DNA of 64,000 nt. It comes from Orobanche coerulescens. Its lineage: Eukaryota; Streptophyta; Magnoliopsida; Lamiales; Orobanchaceae. Positions 1-11,377 of this stretch are shown here, in pieces. How positions within the stretch are numbered: position 1 is the stretch's first letter; each line of letters starts with the position of its first letter. Position numbers and translations under genes: made by a program. Where the stretch lies: NCBI GenBank assembly GCA_033398695.1, contig JAWKAU010000038.1, forward strand, positions 310,001 through 374,000, read 5' to 3'. The notes under the pieces were generated by a model, which saw only the letters and a program-made list of their open reading frames with translations, made no database searches and was not told the DNA's origin.

Positions 1-471
1 TCCAGAATGACGGTGATCACTTCCTACTCCCGAATACAACTCTGACAACTATTTCTAGTATTCGGGACATAGGAAATTTGCAAATGTCCACGGAAGCGCA
101 CAAATTGGCCCGGGAGGCGGTGGATTAATTTCCCGAGTGAAAGATATGTTGGCCGTAATGTCCGTCCTAGGCGTACGGAGTTTGAGGATGAAAACGAGAG
201 GATGAGAGAAGAAGAGAGAGAGGAGAGAATGGAGGAGGAATTCGAGTATGAAAGAGGACCTAAGAAGAAAGAGAATCGGGGAGGAAGAAGAAAGAAGGAG
301 AGATCGCCCGAGTCGTCAAGACAAGCGAGAATCAAGAAGTGCCGTATCTCGTGAAGAATTCGAGGCTTTCCGAGAGGAGACCCGTGAAACACTAGCCGGG
401 ATGCAAGCAATTTTACAACGAATGGAAGATTGGCATGTCCAACAAGGGCATTATCCTCCGCCAAGTCATTA
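1..471 (+). pseudogene. K: 3'-terminal ORF remnant of an Athila-like element
   Basis: A very Glu/Arg/Lys-rich reading frame (about 180-300) continues, after a frame change near 250-300, into a frame that ends with a stop at 470-472. The end is hydrophilic and probably helical (residues like EEFEAFREETRETL), then HYPPPSH before the stop. No enzyme domain is visible. Position, upstream of a CAAGTTTGGGG-type purine tract and a 3' LTR, fits the last ORF of an Athila-type gypsy element. The rest of the element lies left of the window. Lineage is inferred from context and composition, not from a conserved domain. Confidence 0.45.
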
Positions 472-2010
472 GGACCGGTTGTAAGTATATCTTGACCCAA
501 GGTTTTTCGTTGTTTAAATACTATACCCCCTTTGTGTGCATAATCTTTAATTCAAGTTTGGGGGGAGAGATTGGGTCAAGAAATACTTTTGTTTTGGCTT
601 GAATTTTTTTTGGTGTGTTTGGATTTTGTTTTGGCTTGAATATTTTTGGTGTGTTTGGATTTTGTTTTGGCTTGAATATTTTTGGTGTGTTTGGATTTTA
701 TTTTATGTTTTGGTTTGAATTGTTTACTTTGGTGTGTTTCATTTTGGTGTGTTTTATTTCGAACTTGGTGTGTTTTGATAATGATGAACTTTGATGAAAC
801 TCGAAAGAATGAACTCTTGTCTTGGATGCCTCGGGATTTATTCTGTTATTTTGATATACAAATCGAGGATAATTTGAAGAGGAAAAATTGTACAATAATC
901 AAAAGGGTGTGAAATTGAATAAATAGCCTAATCTCTTGGAAATATGAACAAATCTAACTTGTGAGCTTTTGAGCCTTCGTGCATCATTAAATATGCAAGT
1001 TTCATTGTCGAGTGTTCCATTCATGTTTTAAGACTCTAGAACTTGCCTGGTATCTTATTCGAAACTACAAGAGTGCTTGCAAATTAGTGAAAATGATTTA
1101 AGGCAATTTTTATTTGACAACCTTTCAAACCTTGTGGCCAACCCGAAAATTTTATTTCCTAGTTAGCCCGATTGAGCTTAAAGCCTATTTCTTGTTAACC
1201 ACATTATGAGCTTTCCGTTCCATTATAAACTTTTGTCCCTATACTTGAGCTACTTAGAACAAATTGGCAAAAGAATGAAAAGATATGTGGAGGCGACGGG
1301 AAGATTGTTGGTTCGAAATGCAATGATTTGTCAAAATAAATTTGAAAGAACATTGGTGCGATTTAATGATGATGTTGTCCACCACAAAAAAAAAAAAATA
1401 AATATCGAAAAAAAAAATGGTGGACACAAAAGAAACGAGATGTATGAAGCAATAAAGAGGAATAAGGTTGTGATTTTCACTTTCAAAACTACTTAGTGCC
1501 ATGATATTCAAATCAAGGGGTTGGAAGAAACAAAATCCTAAAGGATTATGGAGCTTCTAATTGAGCGAAGTGATTGAGGAGATAATGTTCTAATTTGCTC
1601 AAGTCAAGTCACTTTAAGCCATATGTATCCTACCCCGACCAAAAAGCCTACAATACAACCATTAAAGTCCTTTTTGATTCACCAAATTTGCATGCACAAC
1701 TAGTGGTAGAGATGTAGACGATTGGCAAGCCTATGGGGATTCTTATTTCATTGAATGAGTTTTGAGCGTTACTTATCCCTTTATACACTTGAGAGTGAGG
1801 GAATACACTTGACCGGCGAGGTTCGTATTATTCAAATATTAGCTATGATGTTAAGGAAGCACCCCCGAGATTTGAATACTTTATAGAACTCGACTTATTT
1901 ATTTCTTGAGGCGTATTGATAAATTTTCAAAATGATCCTTTGAGGTATGTTGAGGGACGAGTTCCCTTAAGAGTGGTTATTTTAAAGTGCATTGCTCGAC
2001 GATCAACGTT
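472..2010 (+). other. K: 3' noncoding region between last ORF and LTR
   Basis: About 1.5 kb of AT-rich DNA with no supported gene. It starts with a CAAGTTTGGGGGG tract at 555-567, typical just after the last ORF of Athila-type elements, then a short tandem repeat. The small open frames here have no homology I recognise. Confidence 0.5.
591..712 (+). repeat. Tandem repeat of about 37 bp in K 3' region
   Basis: About three copies of a unit built from GTTTTGGCTTGAAT, a T-run and GGTGTGTTTGGATTTT, followed by decayed GGTGTGTTT pieces to about 775. A similar GGTGTGTTT-rich stretch occurs at 25490-25570 in the other Athila-like remnant, so it is a family trait. Confidence 0.75.
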
Positions 2011-2025
2011 CAAGTTTGGGGATTT
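2011..2025 (+). other. K: polypurine tract (PPT)
   Basis: CAAGTTTGGGGATTT directly precedes the TGATAACA start of the LTR. It is the plus-strand primer site of the element. Confidence 0.7.
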
Positions 2026-2269
2026 TGATAACACTCATTTTTACACATATATTTACATCAATTTTACGGGTTTTAAGATCCTAAAATGTGTAGAATCGTG
2101 TCGTTTATACTCGTATTATGTTTATTGGACTCGATCACGCTTGGGTACGTTTTATTGATTTTATAGGTACTTCATGGACATAAATCAAGCAAGAACGAAG
2201 TCTCCAACCCCAATACATATCAAGCAATGCGGAAACGAGAGATCGGAGTCAAAACGGTGACAAACGAGC

Positions 2270-2520
2270 CGACACAAGCCCGGCCGTGTCAATCGACACG
2301 GGCCGTGTCATTATCCCGGCCGTGCCATATTGACACGGTCGGGTCTATCTACCAGCCGTTTGTGCTTATTTCGTCAAGTATGACACGGGCGTGTCATTTG
2401 ACACGGTCGTGTCATTTGCTCGGCCGTGTCATTTGACACGGTCGAGTCACTGTCCAAACACCTTTTGAGCTTTTGAGCATACTATGACACGGGCCGTGTC
2501 ATTTGACACGGGCCGTGTCA
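2270..2520 (+). repeat. Palindrome array, ACGGCCGT type, in K U3
   Basis: Roughly ten irregularly spaced copies or half-copies of GACACGG(G)CCGTGTC and variants with a C-to-T change in the core. They lie within 250 bp and end about 70 bp upstream of a TATAAAA box. Motifs are self-complementary, spacers are not conserved. Confidence 0.85.
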
Positions 2521-2590
2521 CTTTTCGGTGGAAATATCTCCTTTTGACATTTTTGAGAGATTTTGGTGGAAAAGGTGGATGCTTTATCTT

Positions 2591-2597
2591 TATAAAA
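2591..2597 (+). promoter_or_regulatory. K LTR TATA box
   Basis: TATAAAA followed by GGG in the LTR, downstream of the palindrome array and upstream of a long AT-rich transcribed part. Position is as expected for the U3 promoter. Confidence 0.65.
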
Positions 2598-3560
2598 GGG
2601 ATTGATGGGGTAAGAGAGGGGATATGCTGAGATATGGGAGTTTAGAGAGAGAGAATAACAAAGAATCAAAGGAGTTTCATTCCAAAAAAAGAAGAAGTTT
2701 TGAAGAAATTCTTGAAGAACACTTCAAGAACATTTGAAGGTTTCAACCGGGATCGATCAAGACACACCACGAGTTTTATCTTCTTCCTATCTTTTCTTCA
2801 TTTTGTTGTTTTTATTAGCATGAACATGATGATTATCTATCTTCCTTTCAATTCCATGTCCGGCTAAACTCTTTAGATTCCGGGCATGGGAGTACGTTGA
2901 TTTGCTATGATTTTGAGGGATTGATAATTATATTTATTTAGTGTGATTTCTTTATCAAATACTTGGTTTTGATTCATGTTTAGACACTTGATCAATGTTT
3001 TTACATGTTAAACTTAATTGCTCATAATTCGAGAGAAGAGGGCATTAATAGGTTTCGAGTATTTGACGTAGTAAATTACGAGATTGAGAAATCGGTGATG
3101 AACTATGATGATATCTAATCTTATGAACACTTTGGAGTTAGAGAATTTATAATAGACGGAGACGTTGTTATAGGTTGTTTAATCTACATTTTAATGCATC
3201 TCGAGAGAGACTTTAGAATATTGTTGTGATCGTCATTTTAGAAACGCACTTAGAACCTTTTGAAACCAATCCCGACTAAATTTAGTAATCAACGGAAACC
3301 TAGCCTTGGAATCTACCTTTCTAAAATCTTGCAATTCACTTCCATTCGGATATTTTCAATCGTTTTAATTTATTGTGATTATTGTATGTTATTTCATTAA
3401 TCGTCCATTTTACCTTTCGATCGTCTAGATAAAGTCGAGAACACTATAATCTAATACTCAACACAATAAAAATATTTAGTCTCTGTGGAATACGACCTTG
3501 CTCGCCGCTTTCTACATATTTTCCGTGCACTTGCGGATTGGTTAAAAAATATAGCGAACA

Positions 3561-4970
3561 TTCCACCAAAAATTTCGCTTCAAGTCCTTGTACATCTTAC
3601 TCGTCCCGGGGTGGATTGAGTAAGGCGTAGCATGGGCTTCTCGGAGGACTCTCTGTCTCAACTCTAAATTGTTCGGAACGCAAAGTCTGCCCTGAAATCT
3701 CAGAATACTATCCTCGTGTACCATAAAGCCAGGAGCTTTTACTTTAATCACATCTTCCTTCAGTTGAGAAATCATCGGGTCACTCCACTGCTTCCCTTTG
3801 ATGTCGTCAACTAAGGACGAAGTAATTTCGAGAGTACACAACTGTCCCTGTACTCGTTGAAACCAAATTTCTATCCCTTGCTCAATTAGATCTTGACGAA
3901 TTTTCGTCTGGGACGTAAGAACTTCGAGCATTTGAAGAGATGCTGATTTGCGGCTCAGAGCATCCGCAACGGCATTGGCTTTACCGGGGTGGTAAAGAAT
4001 TTCCAGATCATAGTCCTTTATCAACTCTAACCAACGCATTGTCTCCTCATATTCACTCCTTCGATCAAAATATACTTGTGCTCTTGTGATCGGTATAAAT
4101 CCGGCACAGTGAACCATACAAATAATGCCGCCAAATCTTGAGTGCGAAGACAATTGCGGCCAATTCCAAATCGTGAGTAGGATAATTCATCTCATAAGGC
4201 TTTAATTGTCGTGACGCAAAAGCTATTGTCTTATCATGCTGCATAAGAACACATTGCCAGCCTTGACCAAGCGCCATCAGAACTGCAAAGCCTTCGCTAC
4301 CATGTGGTAAAGTTAGAATCGGCGCTGAAGTCAATCGTCTCTTTAGTTCATCGAAGCTTTGCTGTCTCTCATCCGCCCAAACAAACTTTTCGGTCTTCTG
4401 GAGTAATTTCGTAAGTGGTCGAGCGAGTTTCGAGAACCCCTCGACAAACCGACGGTAATACCCAGCAAGGCCCAAAAAGCTACGAACCTCCTTAACATTT
4501 TTAGGTGGTGCCCAATCTAGCACTGCCTCGATCTTCTGCGGGTCTACACGAACCCCTTCGGCCGAAATCACATGGCCGAGAAACATAACTTCTTCCAACC
4601 AAAACTCACATTTCGAGAATTTTGCATAGAGGTGCTCGGCTCTCAAAATGTCTAAGACCAAACGCAAGTGCCAGGCATGTTCCTCCTTATCTCGAGAATA
4701 GATCAAGATGTCGTCAATAAAGATGACTACACACCTGTCGAGGTACTCGATGAATATTTTATTCATTAACTGCATGAATACTGCCGGCGCATTCGTCAAC
4801 CCAAAAGGCATAACTACAAATTCATAATGCCCATATCTCGTCCGGAACGCCGTCTTCGGAACGTCGGACTCCCTCACCCTGAGTTGATAATACCCGGATC
4901 TTAAGTCAATCTTCGAGAAAACCGCAGCTCCTTGCAATTGATCAAATAAATCATCTATACGCGGTAGAGG
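3561..4970 (-). pseudogene. A: pol, RT core to integrase zinc-finger start
   Basis: On the minus strand from 4937: RT with [17 protein letters not shown] and the catalytic FIDD; then the connection region ([17 protein letters not shown]) and RNase H. The expected first RNase H aspartate motif is scrambled by indels near 4270-4290, and another frame change near 4080 splits RNase H from the next part, which holds [14 protein letters not shown] and the [17 protein letters not shown] integrase lead-in. The frame ends where K's LTR begins. The element cannot make a full pol from this copy. Confidence 0.85.
4966..4970. repeat. Target-site duplication of element C (AGAGG)
   Basis: AGAGG at 4966-4970 is repeated at 13478-13482, directly outside the TGTAATACCC start and the GTGTTACA end of C. 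It sits in the PLPRIDDL region of A's RT gene. Confidence 0.9.
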
Positions 4971-5330
4971 TGTAATACCCGTAATTTTTGTTCCCCGGAA
5001 ATTTTCTATTTTTTGGCGGAAGTCTATTTTGACGACTTGCTTGGGACCGTTTCGTCATCCCGAGAATGATTACTTCTACACTTTTTGTCATCCGAGTTCG
5101 TTTCGGTATCGTTCTGTTGAATTCCGTGTTCTTTAGCGACTTTTCCACGTGGGAGTTCGACTTTGTTAGATCACCATTAATTTTTGGTAACTCCAAAAAT
5201 TCTGAATCTTTGCAATATTATAGAGCATCTAGTTAGCTTTCCAATGGTTCAAACGGTGAGTCAATCGGAGTCCGGACGAGAGAGTTATGGTCGTTTTAAC
5301 TCACCCGCTCGTTATTGGCCGATCACTGCC

Positions 5331-5640
5331 GGCCGAACTCGGCCGTGTCGTCCGACACGGCCCGTGCCGTACTCGTCCGGAAATGCCGGAGTTTCTGTCG
5401 ACCAGACTCGGCCGTGTCGTCCGACACGGCCCGCGGCTGCATACTCTTCCGGATAAGCTCGAACGATCGCCGACACGCCCGACCGTGTCCCGTGACACGG
5501 CCGAGTCATGCCCGATCGCTATCGGGCGGTCGCCGTCGGAAGGCCCTCGCCGCCGCGACCGTGTCAAGCGGGACACGGTCGAGTCCTCGCCGCCAAGCTG
5601 TGCAACACGATCGTGCCGACCGCACGGCCGTGTCCGCAGC
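5331..5640 (+). repeat. Palindrome array, ACGGCCGT type, in C left U3
   Basis: About a dozen full and half copies of GACACGGCC / GGCCGTGTC, several paired as inverted copies with a 2-4 bp centre (CCGTGTCGTCCGACACGG). GC-rich, ending just before the TATA box. The same core is in the Athila-like K LTR. This is also where the two C LTRs differ most. Confidence 0.85.
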
Positions 5641-5646
5641 GACCCC

Positions 5647-5653
5647 TATAAAA
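5647..5653 (+). promoter_or_regulatory. C left LTR TATA box
   Basis: CTATAAAAGG directly after the palindrome array. The right LTR has the same box at 12055-12061. Confidence 0.7.
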
Positions 5654-6282
5654 GGCCCCGCAGACGCTTTTTCTTGCCATTTTTCACCTTCTTCTTCCCC
5701 TCTTCCGCACCGGGCGTGTTCTAAACTTGAAGCCATGTTGTTTATGAACATATCCATGGAGTTCCTTGGGTTATATCATCAATCATTCGTCCGATAACAT
5801 CCTTTGATCGAGCGAATCGGGTAAGATTTTCCGTAAATCTAATTTTGGGGATTTTGGGTATTTTGTTCGATCTTCGTCCGTTTAATCCGATTTAACTTAG
5901 GATTGTGATGGATTGATGATTATTTAGATGTATTGTATCATTTCCCTTGTTATCCCATGTTTGGATCGTATCGATTCGTTGTTTTGGTCGAGTTCTTGAC
6001 CGACGCCTTGAAGGTGTCCGGTAAAATGTCATAGAGGGGTTTTCGGGCGTTCTACGATTATTCTTCCCCGTATGATCGATGATTTATTGAATTTATGTTG
6101 TTAGGGTCGAATTCTTGTGAAGAACTCGAGTCGAAACCCTTCCGTTCGTTGTCTTCTTCGTGGTTCAAGCTTCCCGGTCGAACCGTGTTCTTCGGGATCT
6201 TCGGTAACGTTTATTAAGGCAAGTATACATTTATGATTGTACGTTCTCGACTTTGAAAGTAAGAGGAATTGATGGTATGATA

Positions 6283-6505
6283 TGAACGAACCATTTTTAC
6301 GGCATTCATAGAAATATTGATGGCATATCATGAACGAACCGTTTTTACGACATTCATAGATATATTGATTGGCATGTAATGAACGAACCGTTTTGACGGC
6401 ATTCCTACATGTATCGGCGTATGAGGTGAACGAACCGTTTTGACGGCATTCACATACGTAACGGCGTATGAGGTGAACGAACCGTTTCTACGGCATTCAC
6501 ATACG
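6283..6505 (+). repeat. Five hairpin repeats in the transcribed part of C LTR
   Basis: Five copies of GAACGAACCGTTTTTACGGC followed by ATTC, 44-55 bp apart (6283, 6332, 6381, 6428, 6475). CCGT-TTTT-ACGG can fold into a small stem-loop. The same set is at 12685-12897 in the right LTR, and four copies are in A's LTR on the other strand. Lying about 640-860 bp after the TATA box, they should be in the RNA. Confidence 0.85.
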
Positions 6506-7074
6506 TCTTATGAGATTTTAGTTATTCCGGAATACTAGTCTTAAATTGATGAATTGACGGAAATTGATGAATTGACGGAAATTGATGAATTGACGGATTA
6601 CATTTACTTTATTGTCGAGAAGTATTATGTTTCATATTGTTATACTTGCACTAGCTATTCGACGCTAACCCTTTATGGGGAAATACGTTTCATGTATTTC
6701 GTGTTCCAGGAGAGCGGACGGTGGGTACCGGTCGGCATGAAGATGATGGGCAAGTGTGATACCGTGTCTTGTCTCGGTTATCTCTTTTGGTTTCCTCCAT
6801 TCGGTGTTGTTGTCTTCGAATGGATTTTTAAATACTCGAGTATTGTATTTCGCTTCTTGATGTTCGGCTGTGTTGCCGAGGTATTGATTTGTGCGGTGAT
6901 GTATATGGTTTCATTGTTTATGGTTTCAATACCATTTGTATCGTCTTTCTTTCTATTGTATGTAGACCTTATCGGTCAAGTTTATAGTTCCGCGTATGTT
7001 TAGCCTTGTGGGTCCCACGGCGGGGCTCACGGCTACTGTAATATACCCCGAATAACTTGGGGGTGTTACGAATA

Positions 7075-7085
7075 TGGTATCGAGC
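7075..7085 (+). other. C: primer-binding site, initiator-Met tRNA type
   Basis: TGGTATCGAGC lies 4 bp after the left LTR. The canonical form in A is TGGTATCAGAGC, so one base (A) is missing here. Confidence 0.75.
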
Positions 7086-7590
7086 TTAGGTTTATGGATA
7101 CCTAGGTCAGCCGGTCTTTGGGTCGATTGAGTCGGCATTTGCCCATGATCACTACTCTGCCATCATCACCGTGCGACCGGTACTTGTAAGTCCTCTCACT
7201 CTTCTCGTATTTTTCTTAATCGTTTCGTTTATAGCTTGGTATTCTTGGGAATTGGTCACTTCGAGAATGTGCGATTCGGATTATACTTACGCACGTGTGT
7301 GCCCTTGAATGTTGGTGAAAGTAGGAAGAATCGTATTGTGATCACGGACGTGAACCCTTCCTTGAGATTTTGCTAAATTGCTAATTGCGATATTGGTGTG
7401 TAACGGTATTATGTTGAGACTTTGTTTAGGAGTCGCATGCTAGTATCACGGGAGATCTTCGTCTTCACAGACCTGTAAGTATGTTGTTCGGATTATTCGA
7501 TAATTCTTGGTTATCTTGGTGATTTTGGATTTTCCGTTGAAATGTTGTTTGTACGAGTGATTGTAAGTTTCGAGGACGAAACTTATTTTT
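7086..7590 (+). other. C: leader and unassigned interior
   Basis: To about 7230 it matches the leader between PBS and gag in A. The gag start expected next is absent. The rest to 7590 has no recognisable coding sequence and leads, via GTTTCGAGGACGAAAC, into L's PPT. That phrase is typical of the 3' end of chromoviruses. Confidence 0.6.
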
Positions 7591-7800
7591 AAGGGGGGTA
7601 GAGTGTAATACCCCGATTTTTCGGATATATTTTTTTTCGTTTATATATTGGATATCGTGGATGGTTAATTATGCTCGAGGACGTTGTGAACGTTTGAAAA
7701 TGTTATTGAATTGAGTATATGTATTGATTTTGCCGTATGCTCGTATTTGGTATGTCATGACTTTGGACATGAATTGTTGAAATTGACTAAGTATGGAATT

Positions 7801-8180
7801 ATTACGTACGTTAATAAGGTGAGATTACGTACGTAAGATTGGCATGGTTACGTACGTCAAGGCTAAGGTATTACGTACGTAACGAAGGCATCGGACAGAA
7901 CCGAGTCCTGTGAGGCAGGTGGGATCCTGTTTCGGCAACTTTCGGCGGAGGATGTTGACAGGTGAGTCAACGTACGTGTTACGTACGTTATACAGACGTG
8001 TTACGACGTAACACAACCATTATCCGTAGCAAGTCAATCGTATATTACGACGTTATATGGTATGGGTTACGACGTAATGGATCGCACGGAATGAGACAGT
8101 GAGATGGTTACGACGTTATGGATTTTGGATTACGACGTTAAAGTTGTTACGACGTTAAGAAAGGACACTTACGCACGTAA
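7801..8180 (+). repeat. Palindrome array, ACGTACGT/ACGACGT type, in L U3
   Basis: About fourteen copies: first TTACGTACGTAA-like motifs (7802-7995), then TTACGACGTAA-like motifs (7998-8160), ending with TTACGCACGTAA just before the TATA box. Spacers vary from about 10 to 50 bp. Confidence 0.85.
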
Positions 8181-8193
8181 TGAGAGTACAATT

Positions 8194-8200
8194 TATATAT
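8194..8200 (+). promoter_or_regulatory. L LTR TATA box
   Basis: TATATAT about 14 bp after the last palindromic motif, followed by a CT-rich stretch (CATTTCTCTCACGATCC) typical of the transcribed LTR part. Confidence 0.5.
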
Positions 8201-8964
8201 CAAGTGTTGCCTTTCATTTCTCTCACGATCCTTTGAGATATTTCTCTCCAAAACTCGTCCCTCTTCACTTTTAAGAGTGTTCTAAACACTTTTAACATGA
8301 TTGTGAGCTTGGAATCATGGAATTAGAGCTTGGTTATGGAACTATTGTTGATTCTTGAAGTGATTTCTTGTGTTATCCATATTCTATGAGGTCTATGTTG
8401 AAGGAAGATAATGATATGTTTTGAATATGTTGATTATGATTATGGAATCATAGAGATCTTGATGTTCTTGAGGCCATATGATGACTATGATGATTTAATG
8501 ATTCTTGAAATGGAGTTCAATTATTCTTTCTTCGTGGTTTGTCCATGCAAGGTAATCCTCGTATCCCTTTGATAGTGGCTCATTTTTTTTTCTTTTTGGG
8601 CTACTACTTGGGAGGGAGTACATTGGGAATCGTGTATTTTGATGTTCGTCTTATTTCAATGAAAATGCATAAATTGGACTGTACTTTTATCCGCTGCGTG
8701 AGTATTTTTGAAATGGATTTTTGGTATTTTGCCAACTGAAATTTTATTTTGTAAAACCGATTCCCTAAACTGAGTTTTTGGCATTTTAACCTTGATCGTT
8801 TTGACGGTATTTGGAAAATGATTTTTTTTAGTATTTGAAAAATATTACCGTCATCGGTCTTTTTAGCATTTTTGGAATGACGTGGAAATTGTGCTTAGCC
8901 TGGTAAATCCTTGTGAGAAGGGTTTACGGCGTGTAATATTCCCAGGAGGATCTGGGGTGTTACA

Positions 8965-11364
8965 ATTATGGAATCATGTGATAATGTTATACGAGATTTG
9001 TTGGAATTGTAATAAGAGATTTCGGATGTTGATATGATCATTGAGATCTTCTTCATATGGTGATAAGGGTTTTGTTGTGATTCTTGAGGTTGTATGAATG
9101 ACATGATGAAGAAAATGGTAACATGGAGATATATACCTCGGATATGTTGTTCTGAACGTGATTTCGGATATTTCATGTTCTTGCAGAACTCTTGAATTAT
9201 CCGAGGTGATGAAAATTTTTTTTTAGAAGTGTTGATGTTTTGGAAAATGAATATGGAATATTCATATCTAGAGCTAAACTAGGTGTTGGAAATAATATTC
9301 GTATAGGAATACGAATGTGATTATGAGTTTGATGAGACTATTATTCATCTCTGAATTTGGAAGCCCATACATATGGAGCAAATATTCAAATCGAATGATT
9401 GGATTGTTGATAACCTTTTTAATATGATTATCTATTGTTTTGAACCAGTCGGATGATTCGAATTGATGACGGTCATAAGTAAATTTTAACAATGGATTTA
9501 CGAGAAGGGAACCTTGTCAATTCGTATTTAAGAATTGAGTTTGGAACATTTAGACCCTTATTATTGGTCCGAATTGGTTGCTGATATGATCATCATATTT
9601 CGACTCGTATTGTGGACAGGATTTGTAAGTGTCTGAGTTGGATTGTTCAGACTGTGATTAGTCGAGATATGGTAAAATGATTGAGTTCGAGGTTTGGTGG
9701 TATTGATAATTGGTCGTCATCGAACCGGTTGATTATCAATCCTTCGTTTTACAATAAGGTATGATGTTTGATCGTGAATTATGACTGTTGTGTTGCGGTT
9801 AAGGTTGAAGGGTTCGTAGATTAACTTGGTCGAGACTGAGGGAATTCGTAAGACGAAATCAATGAATTGGTAACGAGACGTTGTATTGATATCGAGACAA
9901 GTTTTATACTCGTACTAATCAATGAGACTAATGTTATCGTGTAGGCGTACGATTGTGTGTATCATTTTGGGACTTGGCCTCTTTATGATTGTATTGATGT
10001 CAAGGGATTGGTTGACACGACGCCGTCGGAAAATTATGCCAAATGTTACTGTTGTTTGTAAATGGCCGGTTCAAGGCATTACGATACTTGTTGGTAAAGT
10101 TGCTATCGATAGCCGGTTCGCGGTATCGATGTATCGATTATTATTATTCGCGATTAATGTAGTTCTGAGACATCGTTGAATCTTTGTCATCGAATTGGAT
10201 CTGTTGCTATGATGATTTCGTTAACCGATTGGGGACGTTTGATATATCCTTTTGTCATCTCCGTTTCGGTGGTCGGTTTAAGACACCGGGACATCTATTC
10301 TATCGTATCATTGATTATCGATTGACCGTTCTAAGGTAATCGAGGTATTGAATTGGGATTATCGAAGATAATTCCCATCCGTTATCAAAGATAATTTCCA
10401 TCCGTTGTATAATTGTTATCGATTGGCCATCCTACGGTAATCGAAGTATTGAATTGGGATTATCAACGATAGTTCCCATCCGTTAAATTATTATTGTCGT
10501 GTTGACCGATTCAAGGCAGCACACTATTTTCTTGTGAACTCGGTAATTTTGTGATCTTTGAAGGTTGAGGATTTTCCCGAAGCTGTTGTGTTGTGATCGT
10601 TGCTCGTGTTAATCGGTCCTTAGGAAATTCGATCCTGGGATGGTTGTTTTGAATATCGTTGGTCGTGTCGATCTTTCATTATTCGTGTGTCATCGTTCAC
10701 TTGGTGAGTCGTATGATCCGTATTGGATGTTTTATCCCTTGAGTTTCGTTGTCATGTTGTATCGTGGCATATCGGAATCATGTCTGCGTCTTTGATTGGT
10801 TATGTGTAAGATTTTTAGCCGGGCACCCGATGGTCATGCGTGGATATTTCCGCATTGGACCGTGCACACGAGGCGTAGTTCTTGAGGCTAATTAGGTACA
10901 TTGTCACACGTATATTGGATTCCGTATACGGGGTGGACATGTGCACGGACACATTTCCGGATCGGGCGTCGTGATATCCCTCTTGAGCTTTATTGATTGA
11001 TCGTTCGTAGTCCATGTTGTATTGGATATGTCCGACGATTTGCGATAGTTGTTCATACGCCGAGGGTATGTCCGATCGAGTTTGCTCCTTTGAGATCTCA
11101 GTATTATGATGATTTCTGACTTTGGGGCATTCGGCTTTCAGGCCATTGTGATGTATCGGTATTCCCGTTGGAGCCTTCAGGCATTGTGAATTCGTATCTT
11201 TTTCGGCATTGGTTTGGTCTACCTTCGGGTAATGTATTGTTGTGTTCTATATTGATGATTCGCCGGTTGGGCGTATGTTTCGGTTCTTGTGCATCTCGTT
11301 GAGTTTTCCTGGCGAAATATTTCTTCTCCCTACCTGTTTTAAGTTTCGGGACGAAACTTCTTTT
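8965..11364 (+). other. C: 2.4 kb unassigned interior
   Basis: No retrotransposon domain or other coding sequence is visible on either strand. Contains an imperfect tandem duplication at 10310-10490 and recurrent CGATTG/ATCGAT words. Near 11340 it enters a GTTTCGGGACGAAAC phrase and the element's own PPT, so the distal end belongs to the chromovirus 3' untranslated region. Confidence 0.5.
10310..10490 (+). repeat. Imperfect tandem duplication, about 105 bp
   Basis: Two copies of a block running TTATCGATTG...GGTAATCGA(G/A)GTATTG, AATTGGGATTATC and TCCCATCCGTT, with an extra TATC..AAGATAATT-CCATCCGTT piece between them. Confidence 0.7.
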
Positions 11365-11377
11365 AAGGAGGGTAGAA
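11365..11377 (+). other. C: polypurine tract (PPT)
   Basis: AAGGAGGGTAGAA immediately before the TGTAATACCCG start of the right LTR. Confidence 0.8.

Larger units (their letters stand above)
2026..3560 (+). mobile_element. K: 3' LTR of an Athila-like retrotransposon
   Basis: The LTR starts TGATAACACTC right after a PPT and ends ...GCGAACA where A's pol reading frame resumes. The end has the GTGCACTTGCG phrase also found at the end of the Athila D LTR. It contains a palindrome array, a TATAAAA box and a long transcribed part. The insertion cut the integrase-linker region of element A. The TSD partner is outside the window, so the exact end is inferred from where A's coding homology restarts. 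Confidence 0.7.
4971..7070 (+). repeat. C: left (5') LTR
   Basis: Starts TGTAATACCCG, ends GGGTGTTACG (last base G instead of the A seen in the other copy). 2100 bp, the same length as the right LTR despite many small compensating indels. Layout: palindrome array, TATA box, then transcribed part with five hairpin repeats and a triple 18-bp repeat (AATTGATGAATTGACGGA) at about 6544-6598. Confidence 0.9.
7591..8964 (+). mobile_element. L: foreign chromovirus PPT plus LTR inside C
   Basis: PPT AAGGGGGGTAGAG (7591-7603) followed by an LTR from TGTAATACCCC (7604) to GGGGTGTTACA (8964). The U5 end resembles B's LTR end (TTTACGGCG...TGTAATATTCC...GGGGTGTTACA) but U3 and total length (1361 bp) differ. 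The 5 bp on each side do not match (GTAGAG left, ATTAT right), so it is not a simple solo LTR; the PPT shows it is the 3' end of a mostly deleted element. A weak PBS-like TGGAATCATGTG follows at 8968 but is too degenerate to call. Confidence 0.7.

Noticed and set aside
24..500. 158-codon frame on the minus strand
   Set aside because: Shadow of the purine-rich coding strand of K; the protein is Leu/Ser-rich low complexity.
5301..5576. Long open frames on both strands over the C LTR array (also 11694-12087, 17231-17554, 29098-29495, 31327-31876, 38269-38669)
   Set aside because: They are by-products of GC-rich palindromic repeats, give repetitive peptides like PRHTAEPRHT on both strands, and lie in LTR U3 regions.
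7075..7085. tRNA gene remnant
   Set aside because: The 11-12 bp initiator-Met match is a retrotransposon primer-binding site by position; no cloverleaf is present.
7604..8964. L as a solo LTR
   Set aside because: The 5-bp flanks differ and a PPT lies directly upstream, so it is the 3' end of a deleted element.
9922..10179. 85-codon plus-strand frame in C's interior
   Set aside because: No domain or homology recognised; surrounded by similar-length random frames.
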